Below are positions 26,383-35,764 of a stretch of DNA of 64,000 nucleotides, piece after piece; position 1 is the first letter of the stretch; each line of letters begins with the position of its first letter. This DNA is from JAVBPB01 sp031549965 (GTDB taxonomy: Bacteria > Bacillota > Clostridia > Lachnospirales > Lachnospiraceae), in assembly GCA_031549965.1 (NCBI GenBank), contig JAVBPB010000010.1:1-64000 (forward strand), in the 5' to 3' direction. The position numbers and the translations under genes were made by a program. Below the pieces are notes generated by a model. It had not been told where the DNA came from, made no database searches, and saw only the letters and a program-made list of their open reading frames with translations.

Positions 26383-28491
26383 TCAAACCATCTTAAGCAC
26401 AACCGAAGAAATCTGTCCCATAGTAATCTCTAACTTCCCATCACGAACCTCATAAATTTCCGAATCCATACTATGCCCTTCTTGAGTGGTAACAATTAGC
26501 CTTTCCATTTTATCTTCGTTAGTTATTCCCATTTCCCAAACAGGAATCTTAACTTTATAATCCTCATAATTATTGTTTACAACAACCACCATTTTCTCAG
26601 ATTTATTAAATCTGCCAAAACTAATAATCTTATGGGAACCAAATAAGAAAGCTATTGAGCCATTTTTAAGCACACTGTTATCTTTACGAATCCTTATCAA
26701 ATCCTTGTGAAGCTGAATCAACTCTAAATCTTCATTCCCCCAAGGATATGTTCTTCTGTTGTCAGGATCAGTCCAGCCACATAGACCAGCCTCATCACCA
26801 TAATAAATAGTAGGTGCACCTACCCAAGTCATTTGAACCACAACCGCTTCACGTAAAACACCTTTATTTACGTTTTGATTAGCTGCCTCTGGTCCCATGG
26901 AAGCCGTTCTTCCAACCTTACGATTAGTTCTTGTTAAAAATCTTGAATGATCATGGTTTGAAAGCTCATTCATGGCAACATTTAAAGACTGAGGTAAAAA
27001 TCTTGACATATGGTGACTCATAGCTCCAAAAAAGGAATCAAAATTACCTAACAAATCTCCTCTAAACTCATCACTGTGCTTTTCAACACCTGTTAAAAAC
27101 CATGTTAAGGGTTCCATAAATGCATCATAGTTCATTACTGTATCCCATTCATCTCCTTGTAACCATGAACTAGGATCTCCATAATGCTCCGCTAAAATAA
27201 TTGCATTTGGATTTGCTTCTTTTACATTTCTTCTAAATTCCTTCCAGAACTTATGATTATAATCATTAGAATGACCTAAATCTGCTGCCACATCTAGTCT
27301 CCATCCATCCGCATTAAAAGGAGGAGAAACCCACTTTCTGGCTATTTTCATTATATATTCAAATAAAAGAGGAGAACCTTCATAATTAAGCTTTGGTAAA
27401 GTATCATGTCCCCACCAACCATCATATTTTTGATTGTATGGCCAACTATTTCCATCTCTGAACTTAAAGAAAGAATTATAAGGGCTATCTTTCGATACAA
27501 ATGCACCTTTTTCATAGCCATCTTCTTTTTCGTATATTCTTTCTCTATCAAGCCACTTATTAAAAGAACCGCAATGGTTAAATACACCATCAAGTATAAC
27601 CTTCATGCCTCTTTTATGGATTTCCTCAACAAGCTCAATAAATAATTGATTGCTTGCCTCCAAATTTTCCTTATTAGTAACCCTTGATATATACTTTGAT
27701 GCATGTATGTTTGCATTCTCGTGGTATTCCAATGTTCTTCCTTCATCTTTTACAATTCTTCCAAAGTGAGGATCAATATAGTCATAATCTTGTATATCAT
27801 ATTTGTGATTAGAAGGCGATACAAATATAGGATTAAAATATATTACTTCTACACCCAAATCCTGTAAGTAGTCTAATTTATCCATAACGCCCTGCAAGTC
27901 TCCACCATAGAACTCTCTTACACCCATAGACGCTGGGTATTTATTCCAATCAGTAATTCTTGCTGTTCCTTCACCTATATATATATATTCTCTATCCAAA
28001 ACATCATTTGTAGGATCTCCATTATAAAATCTATCAACAAATATTTGGTATATTACAGCACCTTTTGCCCAGTCCGGAGTCTTGAATCCCGGAACAATTT
28101 TAAAACTGTAATAATTTTGAATATCCTTTGATGCTCCCCTTTGATTATAATAGCATTTTACCCTGCCAGCATTTATTTCAAAATAATAATCTACTGGTTC
28201 ATCATTTAATTGAATTATTCCCTCATAATAGTCAAACAATTTATCCGAACTCATTTTAACCATTAATTGCCTGTTATCACCAAAAACCAAAAACACTGAA
28301 TCCACATTATCTCTGGCGGTTCTAAACGTAATCTTAACCAAGTCATTACACATAGGCTCACATGGATTTCTATAATCTTTTGTTCCATCACTAAATAATG
28401 CTCTTCTATTAAGAATTGGTTTCATATTTTCTATATATAATTGTAACTTTAAATTTTCAGATAAATGGTTGAAGTTAATATTAGAATTCAT
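26383..28491 (-). CDS. GH13 alpha-amylase, neopullulanase/cyclomaltodextrinase type
   Basis: A 702-residue glycoside hydrolase family 13 enzyme without a signal peptide, so probably cytoplasmic. An N-terminal CBM34-like beta domain (~40-130) precedes the catalytic barrel, as in cyclomaltodextrinases and neopullulanases. Conserved regions are visible: DGVFNHCG (I), GWRLDVAADLG with the nucleophile Asp (~400), ILAEHYG with the acid/base Glu (~432) and NELSNHDHSRF with the transition-state Asp (~513). It should hydrolyse imported malto-oligosaccharides or cyclodextrins. GGAGGAAG precedes the ATG. It is transcribed alone. Confidence 0.93.
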   Translation of the reverse strand: MNSNINFNHLSENLKLQLYIENMKPILNRRALFSDGTKDYRNPCEPMCNDLVKITFRTARDNVDSVFLVFGDNRQLMVKMSSDKLFDYYEGIIQLNDEPVDYYFEINAGRVKCYYNQRGASKDIQNYYSFKIVPGFKTPDWAKGAVIYQIFVDRFYNGDPTNDVLDREYIYIGEGTARITDWNKYPASMGVREFYGGDLQGVMDKLDYLQDLGVEVIYFNPIFVSPSNHKYDIQDYDYIDPHFGRIVKDEGRTLEYHENANIHASKYISRVTNKENLEASNQLFIELVEEIHKRGMKVILDGVFNHCGSFNKWLDRERIYEKEDGYEKGAFVSKDSPYNSFFKFRDGNSWPYNQKYDGWWGHDTLPKLNYEGSPLLFEYIMKIARKWVSPPFNADGWRLDVAADLGHSNDYNHKFWKEFRRNVKEANPNAIILAEHYGDPSSWLQGDEWDTVMNYDAFMEPLTWFLTGVEKHSDEFRGDLLGNFDSFFGAMSHHMSRFLPQSLNVAMNELSNHDHSRFLTRTNRKVGRTASMGPEAANQNVNKGVLREAVVVQMTWVGAPTIYYGDEAGLCGWTDPDNRRTYPWGNEDLELIQLHKDLIRIRKDNSVLKNGSIAFLFGSHKIISFGRFNKSEKMVVVVNNNYEDYKVKIPVWEMGITNEDKMERLIVTTQEGHSMDSEIYEVRDGKLEITMGQISSVVLKMV

Positions 28492-28626
28492 ATCGTAACT
28501 TCCTCCTTTTCATTGCGTATTACTATATTTTATAATATTTACTTCAAATATACAAGTATAATATTTATTTTCGTTAATAATCTATTAGTATCTAATTTAC
28601 CCCAATTTTTGTTAGATATAGACAGT

Positions 28627-28659
28627 AAAAAGGACAGCCATCGTTCTGCTGTCCTTTTT
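28627..28659. terminator. Strong bidirectional hairpin terminator
   Basis: The arms AAAAAGGACAGC (28627-28638) and GCTGTCCTTTTT (28648-28659) are perfect complements with A and T runs on both sides. It lies in the 28492-29004 gap between two minus-strand genes. Apart from a second hairpin at 28895-28932 (GGCGTTAAA/TTTAACGCC) I see nothing else in this gap. Confidence 0.7.
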
Positions 28660-28894
28660 AGGAGAAGGTATTTTGTTTCTTATGGGGGTATAACAAAAAA
28701 CTATATAATGTATGGGGGGGGTTTACAATACATAGTATACCACTAAAGAACCAAAAAGTCTGCACAAAGATAAAAAATATTACAGCATAAAATTGTAGAA
28801 ATTTCACAGGGTATTTTTTACTATTTCTTTAAATTATTATTGTATTTTGAACAAAACACTCTTCATTTAGCAAAGTTTTTTTTACTATTTAATA

Positions 28895-28932
28895 GGCGTT
28901 AAACCTTAAGACTTTTTATTAAATTTAACGCC
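28895..28932. repeat. GGCGTTAAA hairpin, copy 1
   Basis: The arms GGCGTTAAA and TTTAACGCC are 20 bases apart, 70 bases downstream of ftsH. A longer version with 16-bp arms occurs at 36477-36536. It may serve as the ftsH terminator, although no good T-run follows. Confidence 0.45.
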
Positions 28933-29004
28933 AAATATTTATTCTGTTTATAGGTGGCAACATAATACTTGATTTTTCCAATATTTAACTCCACATATAT
29001 AGCA

Positions 29005-30855
29005 CTAAATAGTAGAAATAATATCGCTATCTTTTTTATTGACAAATAAATTTTCAAATTCTTCTCTAGTAATTCTTTCTCTTTCCATTAGTAAATCAGC
29101 ACAACTATGAAGTACATCTTCATACTCTTTTATTATCCTTTTTGCCTCTTTATAACACTCATCAATAATTCTTTTTACCTCAGTATCAATTAAGTTGGCA
29201 ATGTTTTCACTATAACTTCTGGCATGAGCCAAATCTCTTCCAATAAATACTTCACTGTCATCATTGTCATAATTAACCAATCCAAGTTCCTCAGACATAC
29301 CATATTGAGTTACCATAGCACGAGCTGTTTTAGTTGCCACTTTTATATCTTGAGAAGCACCTGTTGTAATATCGTCAAAAATTATCTCTTCTGCTATTCT
29401 TCCGCCTAAATCAACAATTATGTTTTGACGCATTTTACCTTTTGTATTAAACATTTCATCTCTTTCTGGAAGAGGCATTGTATATCCGGCTGCCCCTGTT
29501 CCTGTAGGTATAATTGATACTGTATACACAGGTCCTACATCTGGAAGTACATGAAATAAGATTGCATGACCTGCTTCATGATATGCCGTAATTTTTCTTT
29601 CTTTTTCGGAAATAACTTTGCTTTTCTTTTCTGTTCCTATTCCAACTTTAATAAATGATCTCTTAATATCTTCATCTACAATAAATGTTCTATCTTCCCT
29701 TGCCGCAAATATAGCTGCCTCATTTAAGAGATTTTCTAAATCCGCACCTGTAAATCCGGCTGTTGTTCTTGCAATTTGTTCTAAATTAACATCCTCTGCT
29801 AATGGTTTTCCTTTTGCATGAACCTTTAAAATATCCTCTCTTCCCTTAACATCAGGTCTTCCAACTGCTACCTTTCTGTCAAATCGTCCCGGTCTTAAAA
29901 TAGCCGGATCAAGAATATCTACACGGTTTGTAGCTGCCATTACAATAATGCCTTCATTAACACCGAATCCATCCATTTCTACAAGTAACTGGTTAAGTGT
30001 CTGTTCTCTTTCATCGTGTCCACCACCCATACCAGTACCTCTTCGTCTTGCTACAGCATCTATTTCATCTATAAAAATAATACAAGGTGAATTCTTCTTT
30101 GCATCTTCAAACAAATCTCTTACTCTGGATGCACCTACACCAACAAACATCTCAACAAAATCAGAACCAGAAATACTAAAGAATGGTACTCCAGCTTCGC
30201 CTGCCACAGCTTTTGCAAGCAAAGTCTTACCGGTTCCCGGTGGCCCCACTAATAAAACACCTTTCGGGATTCTTGCTCCCACTTGTATATATTTTTTGGG
30301 GGTCTTTAAAAAATCAACAATTTCTTTTAATTCTTCTTTTTCTTCATCCAATCCTGCTACATTTTTAAATGTAACTTTTTTATTCTCATCAGTTGTCATC
30401 TTTGCACGGCTTTTACCAAAATTCATAACTTTACTGTTGCCACCACCACCAGAAGCCTGATTAGACAAGAATGTAAATAATATAAAAATCACTACAATAA
30501 TCAACAAATAAGGCAGAGCCTTTGTAAAAAACCAATTAGGTTTTGATACATCCTCCATCTTATAATTTGATATTCCATTATCTTTTAATAATTGAGTTAT
30601 GGCATTAACATCGGATACATAAAAATGCTCAACGTCATCATTGGGCTTTACAACTATAACTTCGCCAGTAGGTACTTCTTCATTTTGTTTTATTTCTATT
30701 GATTTATAGTTTTTATTTTGTATATCAGTAACAAAATCTCCATACTGATAAGATTGGTTACCATTATAATCAATGTTATCAGCTAAAGCCATTGCTATTA
30801 ATATTATAATTAATATTACAGCATAAAAACCTAATCCTTTCATTTGTTTTTTCAA
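29005..30855 (-). CDS. ftsH: ATP-dependent zinc metalloprotease FtsH
   Basis: A 616-residue membrane-anchored AAA+ protease that degrades misfolded membrane and selected regulatory proteins. Transmembrane helices are at ~8-25 and ~110-128 with an extracytoplasmic segment between. AAA motifs are GPPGTGKTLLAKA (~204), IIFIDEIDAVARRRG, and second-region-of-homology RPGRFDRKVAVGRPD. The zinc motif HEAGH is at ~424-428 with the third ligand in a downstream Asp/Glu-rich helix. GGAGGTTGTG precedes the ATG. It lies downstream of tilS and hpt in the same order (tilS-hpt-ftsH) as in Bacillus. Confidence 0.97.
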   Translation of the reverse strand: MKKQMKGLGFYAVILIIILIAMALADNIDYNGNQSYQYGDFVTDIQNKNYKSIEIKQNEEVPTGEVIVVKPNDDVEHFYVSDVNAITQLLKDNGISNYKMEDVSKPNWFFTKALPYLLIIVVIFILFTFLSNQASGGGGNSKVMNFGKSRAKMTTDENKKVTFKNVAGLDEEKEELKEIVDFLKTPKKYIQVGARIPKGVLLVGPPGTGKTLLAKAVAGEAGVPFFSISGSDFVEMFVGVGASRVRDLFEDAKKNSPCIIFIDEIDAVARRRGTGMGGGHDEREQTLNQLLVEMDGFGVNEGIIVMAATNRVDILDPAILRPGRFDRKVAVGRPDVKGREDILKVHAKGKPLAEDVNLEQIARTTAGFTGADLENLLNEAAIFAAREDRTFIVDEDIKRSFIKVGIGTEKKSKVISEKERKITAYHEAGHAILFHVLPDVGPVYTVSIIPTGTGAAGYTMPLPERDEMFNTKGKMRQNIIVDLGGRIAEEIIFDDITTGASQDIKVATKTARAMVTQYGMSEELGLVNYDNDDSEVFIGRDLAHARSYSENIANLIDTEVKRIIDECYKEAKRIIKEYEDVLHSCADLLMERERITREEFENLFVNKKDSDIISTI

Positions 30856-30917
30856 AACACAACCTCCTTTATTTCCTAAATTAATTATATTTTATTTTTG
30901 CTTTATTATACCTTTAT

Positions 30918-31439
30918 TTATGATTCTATAACCCCTATATAAGGTAAGTTCCTATATTTTTGTGCAAAATCAAGGCCATAGCCCACAACAAATTCATCTG
31001 GAATATCAAATCCAACATAGTCAACCTTAACCTCGGTTACCCTTCTTTCAGGCTTATCAAGTAAAGTACATATTTTTAAGCTCTTTGGATTTCTAGCTTG
31101 AAACATGTTTACCAAATGGCTAAGTGTATTTCCAGAATCAATAATATCCTCTACAATAAGTACATCCTTGTCTTCTATAGGATCATCCAAATCCTTTACA
31201 ATTTTTATTCTTCCTGTACTCTCTGTTCCGTCTCCATAACTAGATACAGACATAAAGTCCATTGAAACTGGAATAGTTATTCTTTTTGCAAGTTCACATG
31301 TAAAAAAGATGCCACCTTTTAATATACATATTAAATGTATAGATTTTCCCTCATATTCACTGCTGATTAGTTTTCCCAATTCCTCAATTCTTTTATCCAC
31401 TTCTTCTTCTGTTAATAACACTCTGATTTTATCCGACAT
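30918..31439 (-). CDS. hpt: Hypoxanthine phosphoribosyltransferase
   Basis: A 173-residue purine salvage enzyme converting hypoxanthine or guanine plus PRPP to IMP or GMP. The PRPP-binding loop DVLIVEDIIDSGNTL is complete; the hydrophobic ILKGGIFFTCELAKRI segment and the C-terminal DYVGFDIPDEFVVGYGLDF are typical. The frame is open to 31457, but GGAGG is placed correctly for the ATG at 31437-31439 (MSDKIRVLL), which overlaps the tilS end and suggests translational coupling. Confidence 0.95.
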   Translation of the reverse strand: MSDKIRVLLTEEEVDKRIEELGKLISSEYEGKSIHLICILKGGIFFTCELAKRITIPVSMDFMSVSSYGDGTESTGRIKIVKDLDDPIEDKDVLIVEDIIDSGNTLSHLVNMFQARNPKSLKICTLLDKPERRVTEVKVDYVGFDIPDEFVVGYGLDFAQKYRNLPYIGVIES

Positions 31440-32841
31440 CTTTATTACCTCCATCAATTTTTATCTCTAGCACCAGCTTAGTATTATCTGTTATTTTATA
31501 TGCTTCACTAATTCTATATCCAACTATCCATATTATATGGTGCCCATCAGCCACTAAAAGAATCTTATCTCTGTCTTCTCTTGGGATCTTTTCGTCTATA
31601 AAGAAATTCTTAAGCTTCTTTTTCCCGCCTCTTATTTCAATATAATCTCCCTCGCATCTGGTTCTTAGTTGAATAGTGTTACTTATTTTATCACAATCTA
31701 TTAACTTCGTATATACATTTTTCTCAATTATTAGATTTTTTTTATATTTAGATAATGTAAAGGATATGTTCTTATCTATAAATGGGCAATAAAAGCTGCT
31801 AGGCACTACCACATCCTCTAAATATTTAATCCCTCTGGAAATTATATCCATTTTATTGTTGTTTAAATCTCCAACATACAAAATAATATGTCTGTAATCT
31901 TTTATTGCAATCAATCCATAAGGTAAATTAATTCTTTTCCCAACTTCTTTTTCCATTAAAGACAATATTTGCATTATATGTGTCGATTCTATATCTTTTA
32001 ATTTACCAATTAATCTTAATATAACTTCCCTTACTATTCCTTTCCTTATTACAATATCTTCATAATTTAAATTATTAACATTTAAATTATATTTATCGCT
32101 ACTAATTGTAACGACTCTATCATATCCTTGAATAATATTTTTACTAACATAAGAGTCTATTTCATTTAACATATTGGCATTTCTTACAATATTTTCTTTG
32201 ACTTTGCTATTAATGTTATTCTCTACATATGCCAATACCTTTAATCTGATTTTATTTCTAGTATACTCCTCTAAAAAATTAGTTTCGTCTTCACGATACT
32301 CTATTTTGTTACTTTTTAGATAATTTTCAATTTGAGCTTTTGTTAAACATAACAACGGTCTAATAATGTTATCCCTTACAGATGCAATACCCGTCAGTCC
32401 TCTTATTCCGCTTCCTCTAAACAAGTTAATAAGAACGGTTTCTGCATGGTCGTCCATATTATGTGCAACTGCAATTTTATTTCCATTATTAGCTATCCTT
32501 ATTTCTTCAAAAAATTCATATCTGCAATTTCTTCCTGCCTCTTCTTCAGAAATCTTCAGCTTTTTAGATAGCTTTCTTACATTTACTTTTTTGCTATAGA
32601 TAGGAACTTTAATTTTTTCACATAATACTTTTACAAACTCCTCATCCATATCGCAAACCTTATCTCGTATTCCATGATTTAAATGTGCTGCAAAGATATC
32701 TAATTCGTAAAACTGCTTTAATTCGTTCAACAAAAACAGGAGGCAGATAGAATCAGAACCTCCAGATACTCCAACTATAATCTTGTCTCCGTTTTGGATC
32801 ATATTATTATCTTCTACATATTTTAATACCATACTTAACAT
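31429..32841 (-). CDS. tilS: tRNA(Ile)-lysidine synthetase
   Basis: A 470-residue TilS that attaches lysine to cytidine 34 of tRNA-Ile so that it reads AUA. The PP-loop SGGSDS is at 26-31, followed by AAHLNHGIRD, VAHNMDDHAETVLINLFRGSG and IRPLL, all family motifs. The C-terminal TilS domain includes RTRCEGDYIEIRGGKKKLKN. Length is canonical. It is first in the tilS-hpt-ftsH row and should be essential. Confidence 0.95.
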   Translation of the reverse strand: MLSMVLKYVEDNNMIQNGDKIIVGVSGGSDSICLLFLLNELKQFYELDIFAAHLNHGIRDKVCDMDEEFVKVLCEKIKVPIYSKKVNVRKLSKKLKISEEEAGRNCRYEFFEEIRIANNGNKIAVAHNMDDHAETVLINLFRGSGIRGLTGIASVRDNIIRPLLCLTKAQIENYLKSNKIEYREDETNFLEEYTRNKIRLKVLAYVENNINSKVKENIVRNANMLNEIDSYVSKNIIQGYDRVVTISSDKYNLNVNNLNYEDIVIRKGIVREVILRLIGKLKDIESTHIMQILSLMEKEVGKRINLPYGLIAIKDYRHIILYVGDLNNNKMDIISRGIKYLEDVVVPSSFYCPFIDKNISFTLSKYKKNLIIEKNVYTKLIDCDKISNTIQLRTRCEGDYIEIRGGKKKLKNFFIDEKIPREDRDKILLVADGHHIIWIVGYRISEAYKITDNTKLVLEIKIDGGNKDVG

Positions 32842-32965
32842 ATAAAAACCTCTTAAATTAAATTATTGGTTGTAATTTTATTTCAACATAATATATTGTA
32901 TCATATTCTTTTTAAAATTCAACTGTTTTCTGTGAGGTCACTGAAAAAGTCCTTGATTTAGGTTG

Positions 32966-33050
32966 TGTAAATTTTTCAGATGAATATGAGTGTATATATA
33001 TCCAATCGTTTGCCTCACCCTCCTTCTTCATCTAGTTTCATCTGAAAAAT
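32966..33050. repeat. TIR-like dispersed repeat, copy 2
   Basis: The left part repeats the arm and loop of the hairpin at 10867 (TTTTTCAGATGAATATGAGT plus TATATATATCC). The far end is an inverted copy (TTCATCTGAAAAA), giving terminal inverted repeats of ~14 bp around a different 50-base interior. No gene is present in 32842-33136. Confidence 0.55.
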
Positions 33051-33070
33051 ACTGGGTTGAGTCAGAAAAA

Positions 33071-33088
33071 AGGACTGTTTACAGTCCT
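33071..33088 (-). terminator. Terminator after the ParE remnant
   Basis: A perfect palindrome AGGACTGTTTACAGTCCT, followed on the minus strand by TTTTTTC. Confidence 0.7.
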
Positions 33089-33136
33089 CTATTTATCCCT
33101 TAAATAATTACTTTTTTCTCAAGGCATATGCCCCTA

Positions 33137-33411
33137 TTATTTCAAGATGTTTTGCCAGTCCGCCCTGTTATACAGAATTCTGATAATATGTGCTATATCT
33201 AATAATTCATCGTAGATATAAAAAATATTATAGTTGTCATAATGAGTCGTCCGAAAACCTAATTCAGCCAACAAAAAGTCATTTACAAGTTGATGCTCTT
33301 TTGGGAAAAGTTCTAACTTTTCAGCAGTTCAACAATCCCATCAACAACCTTTATAGACGATTGAGGATTATATAAAATGTCTCTTATATAATCCTCAATC
33401 CTTATTAAGTC
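33137..33411 (-). pseudogene. ParE/RelE-family toxin remnant, frameshifted
   Basis: Reading two frames gives DLIRIEDYIRDILYNPQSS, then VVDGIVELLKS and a stop, and in the next frame FPKEHQLVNDFLLAELGF, then TTHYDNYNIFYIYDELLDIA and a C-terminus ILYNRADWQNILK. This is the pattern of ParE/RelE-type plasmid-stabilisation toxins. The first ~12 residues are missing and one frameshift interrupts it near residue 32, so it should be inactive. It follows the antitoxin gene at 33415 by 4 bases. Confidence 0.75.
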
Positions 33412-33414
33412 ATA

Positions 33415-33603
33415 TTATGCTGGCTGAGTAAACATAACTTTACTCATGCTCTTTTTCCTTTGGCTGATTCTATCTTTCAGAGACTCAATACTAATTTCTC
33501 GTCCTTCCTTCATTGCTTTGTATCCTTCTCCAAGCAAGGAATACAATTCCAATTTTGTTTCATTTGGATTTGATTTATCAATTTCCTTTTGAGCTAATAT
33601 CAT
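33415..33603 (-). CDS. Antitoxin of the broken ParE module
   Basis: A 62-residue protein (MILAQKEIDKSNPNETKLEL start) with the helical C-terminus SLKDRISQRKKSMSKVMF. GGAGGTGT lies before the ATG at 33601-33603; the frame is open to 33675 without a better start. Its position directly before a ParE-type toxin remnant and its EISIESLKDRI-type tail mark it as an antitoxin of the RelB/ParD kind. With the toxin broken, it may be an orphan. Confidence 0.65.
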   Translation of the reverse strand: MILAQKEIDKSNPNETKLELYSLLGEGYKAMKEGREISIESLKDRISQRKKSMSKVMFTQPA

Positions 33604-33837
33604 AAAAGTACACCTCCAATTCATTTCTATATATAGAAATGCACAGATATTTTGTCTTAACAAACTTTTTCTCATAGAGTAAAAAATTTTTATATATTCT
33701 TAGAAAAATAAATTTATATATAGACTTAGCAGTCTATGACTTATTTATTAACGTATACACTGCTAAGTTCTCTTTTGTAATAACTATAATATTAACTCAT
33801 GCTAAGCTTTTCATCAATATTCTCACTTGCATATTTT

Positions 33838-33884
33838 TACCCTCCAGTCTTCTGCTCTCCATACGCGCTGTCAAGGGTGGACAA
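33838..33884 (-). repeat. prcB 3'-end repeat, remnant copy G with box
   Basis: A 29-base piece of the prcB sequence (33838-33866, the segment coding AYGEQKTGG) joined to the 18-bp box at 33867-33884. The rest of the prcB tail has been lost. Beyond the box the sequence runs into the ParE gene at 33890, and this junction is shared with copy F at 36021-36195. Confidence 0.75.
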
Positions 33885-33889
33885 TAAAT

Positions 33890-34201
33890 TTATAATAAAT
33901 TTTTATATTCTCTTCTCCCATCTACAATTGCATAAATTATAACCATTTTATCTTTGTTATATACTTTATAAAAAATCAAATGATGTTCAACAACAATAAC
34001 ACGATATCCTTGTTTTCGCAAAATGGCATAATGAGGTATACTTCCCGATTCAGGGAAATCAGACAATCTATTAATAGAAGATTCTAGCTTATCAAGGTAA
34101 TTAAGTGCTATATCAATACTACCTGAATCCTCTGCTATATAAAATATAATTTCCCTAAGTTGTTCATCTGCTTTATCGGTTCTAATTATCTTGTATTTCA
34201 T
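33890..34201 (-). CDS. RelE/ParE-family toxin
   Basis: A 103-residue toxin of the RelE/ParE superfamily. The core pattern is IIRTDKADEQLREIIFYIAE near the N-terminus, then INRLSDFPESG, RKQGYRVIVVEHHLIFYKV and the C-terminal IYAIVDGRREYKNLL. The toxin may act on mRNA or gyrase; the sequence alone does not decide. It overlaps the Phd antitoxin by 4 bases and is complete. Its last ~150 bp are duplicated at 36045-36195. Confidence 0.88.
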   Translation of the reverse strand: MKYKIIRTDKADEQLREIIFYIAEDSGSIDIALNYLDKLESSINRLSDFPESGSIPHYAILRKQGYRVIVVEHHLIFYKVYNKDKMVIIYAIVDGRREYKNLL

Positions 34202-34476
34202 TCATTTTTCCTCTCTAATAAGGATGTTCTTATATCATCAAAGGTACTTTGAATTAGTCCAACTCTTCCATTCAACACATCTTCTTCTGCTTCAGAAAGT
34301 GCTCTTAGCAATTCTAGCTCTGATACCATTTGATAATAATTTTGTAAACCAAGGACTGCTGTATCACCTCTTCCATTAACAGTGATAATAACAGGCTGTT
34401 TGTTTTCCCTACACTGTTTAGAAATCTCACTATAATGATTTCTTAAATCTGCAGATGGCCTAATAGCTGCTTCCAT
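34198..34476 (-). CDS. Phd/YefM-family antitoxin
   Basis: A 92-residue antitoxin with the Phd/YefM N-terminal DNA-binding fold: IRPSADLRNHYSEISKQC, then NKQPVIITVNGRGDTAVLG. The C-terminal acidic helix (EAEEDVLNGRVGLIQ) should neutralise the ParE-type toxin that overlaps it. AAAGGAGCG precedes the ATG, and a good promoter lies at 34597-34625. The pair is an intact type II module at the outer end of the cassette region. Confidence 0.88.
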   Translation of the reverse strand: MEAAIRPSADLRNHYSEISKQCRENKQPVIITVNGRGDTAVLGLQNYYQMVSELELLRALSEAEEDVLNGRVGLIQSTFDDIRTSLLERKNE

Positions 34477-34596
34477 ATAATTCGCTCCTTTACCTTGAAT
34501 AAATTATAAACGTTCGGATTTTTAACTCCATTGTTATTATTAATCTAATAGTTATAATTAACAAATAAATGATTACTCACAAAATAATATAGTCAT

Positions 34597-34625
34597 ATTA
34601 TATCATAATTTCTCTATATTTACAA
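34597..34625 (-). promoter_or_regulatory. Promoter of the Phd/ParE module
   Basis: On the minus strand TTGTAA (34620-34625) and TATAAT (34597-34602) are 17 bases apart. Transcription would start near 34590, about 115 bases before the antitoxin ATG. This shows the module carries its own promoter. Confidence 0.6.
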
Positions 34626-34649
34626 TAATTTTTTATTTTTTTTATTATG

Positions 34650-35060
34650 AAAAAACAATAACTGTAAGACTCTTGTAAGGAAGAGTGCATTCTTCTTTCA
34701 AAGCAATCCACCATATGTATGTAACGGTTGGAAACGCATAGGTCTCCCGAGTTGCTACTTGTACCTTGTACATCATGCCTGACTCTTCGACCCCGGAGTG
34801 GTATGCCCTTGCTTGCATTATCGCTTGCACCTATGTTGTCTTCCGGCACTTGAACACCGTCGACCAACTTCATTCATAGTCCTTTTTCGAGGCTCAATCA
34901 CTTTCAGGCCTAATGCCTTGCTGTCAACGCTTAAAAATATCCATTACTGAATATCCTCCATTACTCGCTCATGGAGGTTTGGCTACTTCCTTTCCAGACA
35001 GGGTTTTCACCTGCATATACATGCAACCTTGCTCGGTCGCTCTCAAGGATGGGCTAATAA
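34650..35060. mobile_element. GC-richer non-coding remnant, possibly of a mobile element
   Basis: About 400 bases with clearly higher GC than the surroundings and several short stem-forming blocks (for example TCCATTACTCGCTCATGGA and GCATATACATGC). No convincing frame exists in it. On the minus strand it opens like a structured RNA, and the style resembles the non-coding part of a group II intron or the end of a rolling-circle insertion sequence. I cannot decide which. It sits upstream of the Phd/ParE promoter. Confidence 0.35.
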
Positions 35061-35103
35061 ATTCACTGCTGCTAATTTATAGTTTCATAACTACCATAAG
35101 CAA

Positions 35104-35288
35104 TTATTCAACCGAGATTGATATAGTACCTAATCCGCTTTGATTTCCATCAACAGCTATTGTATTATTTTGAATATGGTGAGAGTACTTCTGTAATTTC
35201 AACTTTCGTATCACCTTGTGCTACAACACGTACTATTTGCGCCTCACCATCAACTGCTTTATCAATTTCTACTATAACACTGAAAATA
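35104..35288 (-). pseudogene. 3' end of a surface-type protein, frameshifted
   Basis: Two frames together read NIFSVIVEIDKAVDGEAQ, then VRVVAQGDTKVEITEVL, and after a shift NTIAVDGNQSGLGTISISVE followed by a stop. The beta-rich pattern looks like the last repeat of a secreted Ig-like or wall protein. It begins 2 bases after the stop of the neighbouring fragment and has no start, so it is a 3'-end remnant. Confidence 0.5.
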
Positions 35289-35289
35289 T

Positions 35290-35739
35290 TTATGCAATAT
35301 TTTTATGTTTATTATTGTTTCGCCTTACTATTTCTATAAATTTCAACAAAGTCAGATATGATACTATTAGTAAGCAAGCTACAGCTATTTGATTCCAATT
35401 TTTTTGAGATAACTGAACAATATTAAATAATTTGCATAATACTGGTAGATAAATAATTGAATTTTGAATAATAAAAGACAAAGAAATAAATATAAAAGAT
35501 AAAAAATAATACTTTATTTTATTATATTTTTCAATCCAATTAATAATACCAATAAACCAATTCGCGTACAGCAACGTATAAAATGCCATTGTCGTGGCAG
35601 TTGATAAATTACCTGTTCGCAATCCTAATCTATACATAATTAGTGATAAAGATGCTATTGTTATTCCAGAAATAACTATATTAATTAAATCTCTCAGATT
35701 AAAAATTGAGATTTTCAATTCACGTCCATGAAGTTTCAC
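35290..35739 (-). pseudogene. C-terminal fragment of a cation-transporting P-type ATPase
   Basis: A 149-residue frame with four hydrophobic helices. The segment LRTGNLSTATTMAFYTLLYA resembles the A-x-TMAF-T-L stretch in the C-terminal membrane helices of Ca2+/Mg2+-type P-type ATPases, which is usually about 900 residues long. No phosphorylation or nucleotide domain exists upstream; the fragment abuts a hairpin and prcB repeat copy F. I interpret it as the last fifth of such a gene. It could also be an unrelated small membrane protein. Confidence 0.5.
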
Positions 35740-35764
35740 TCATAATTGGCAAAATTACATCTGA

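Noticed and set aside
29948..30460. 170-residue plus-strand frame opposite ftsH
   Set aside because: Shadow of the conserved AAA domain; composition dominated by Ser/Pro/Phe and no start signal.
34598..35143. Short frames inside the GC-rich segment
   Set aside because: Several 60-90 codon frames exist on both strands, but none has a ribosome binding site or a recognisable motif; the segment reads as non-coding.
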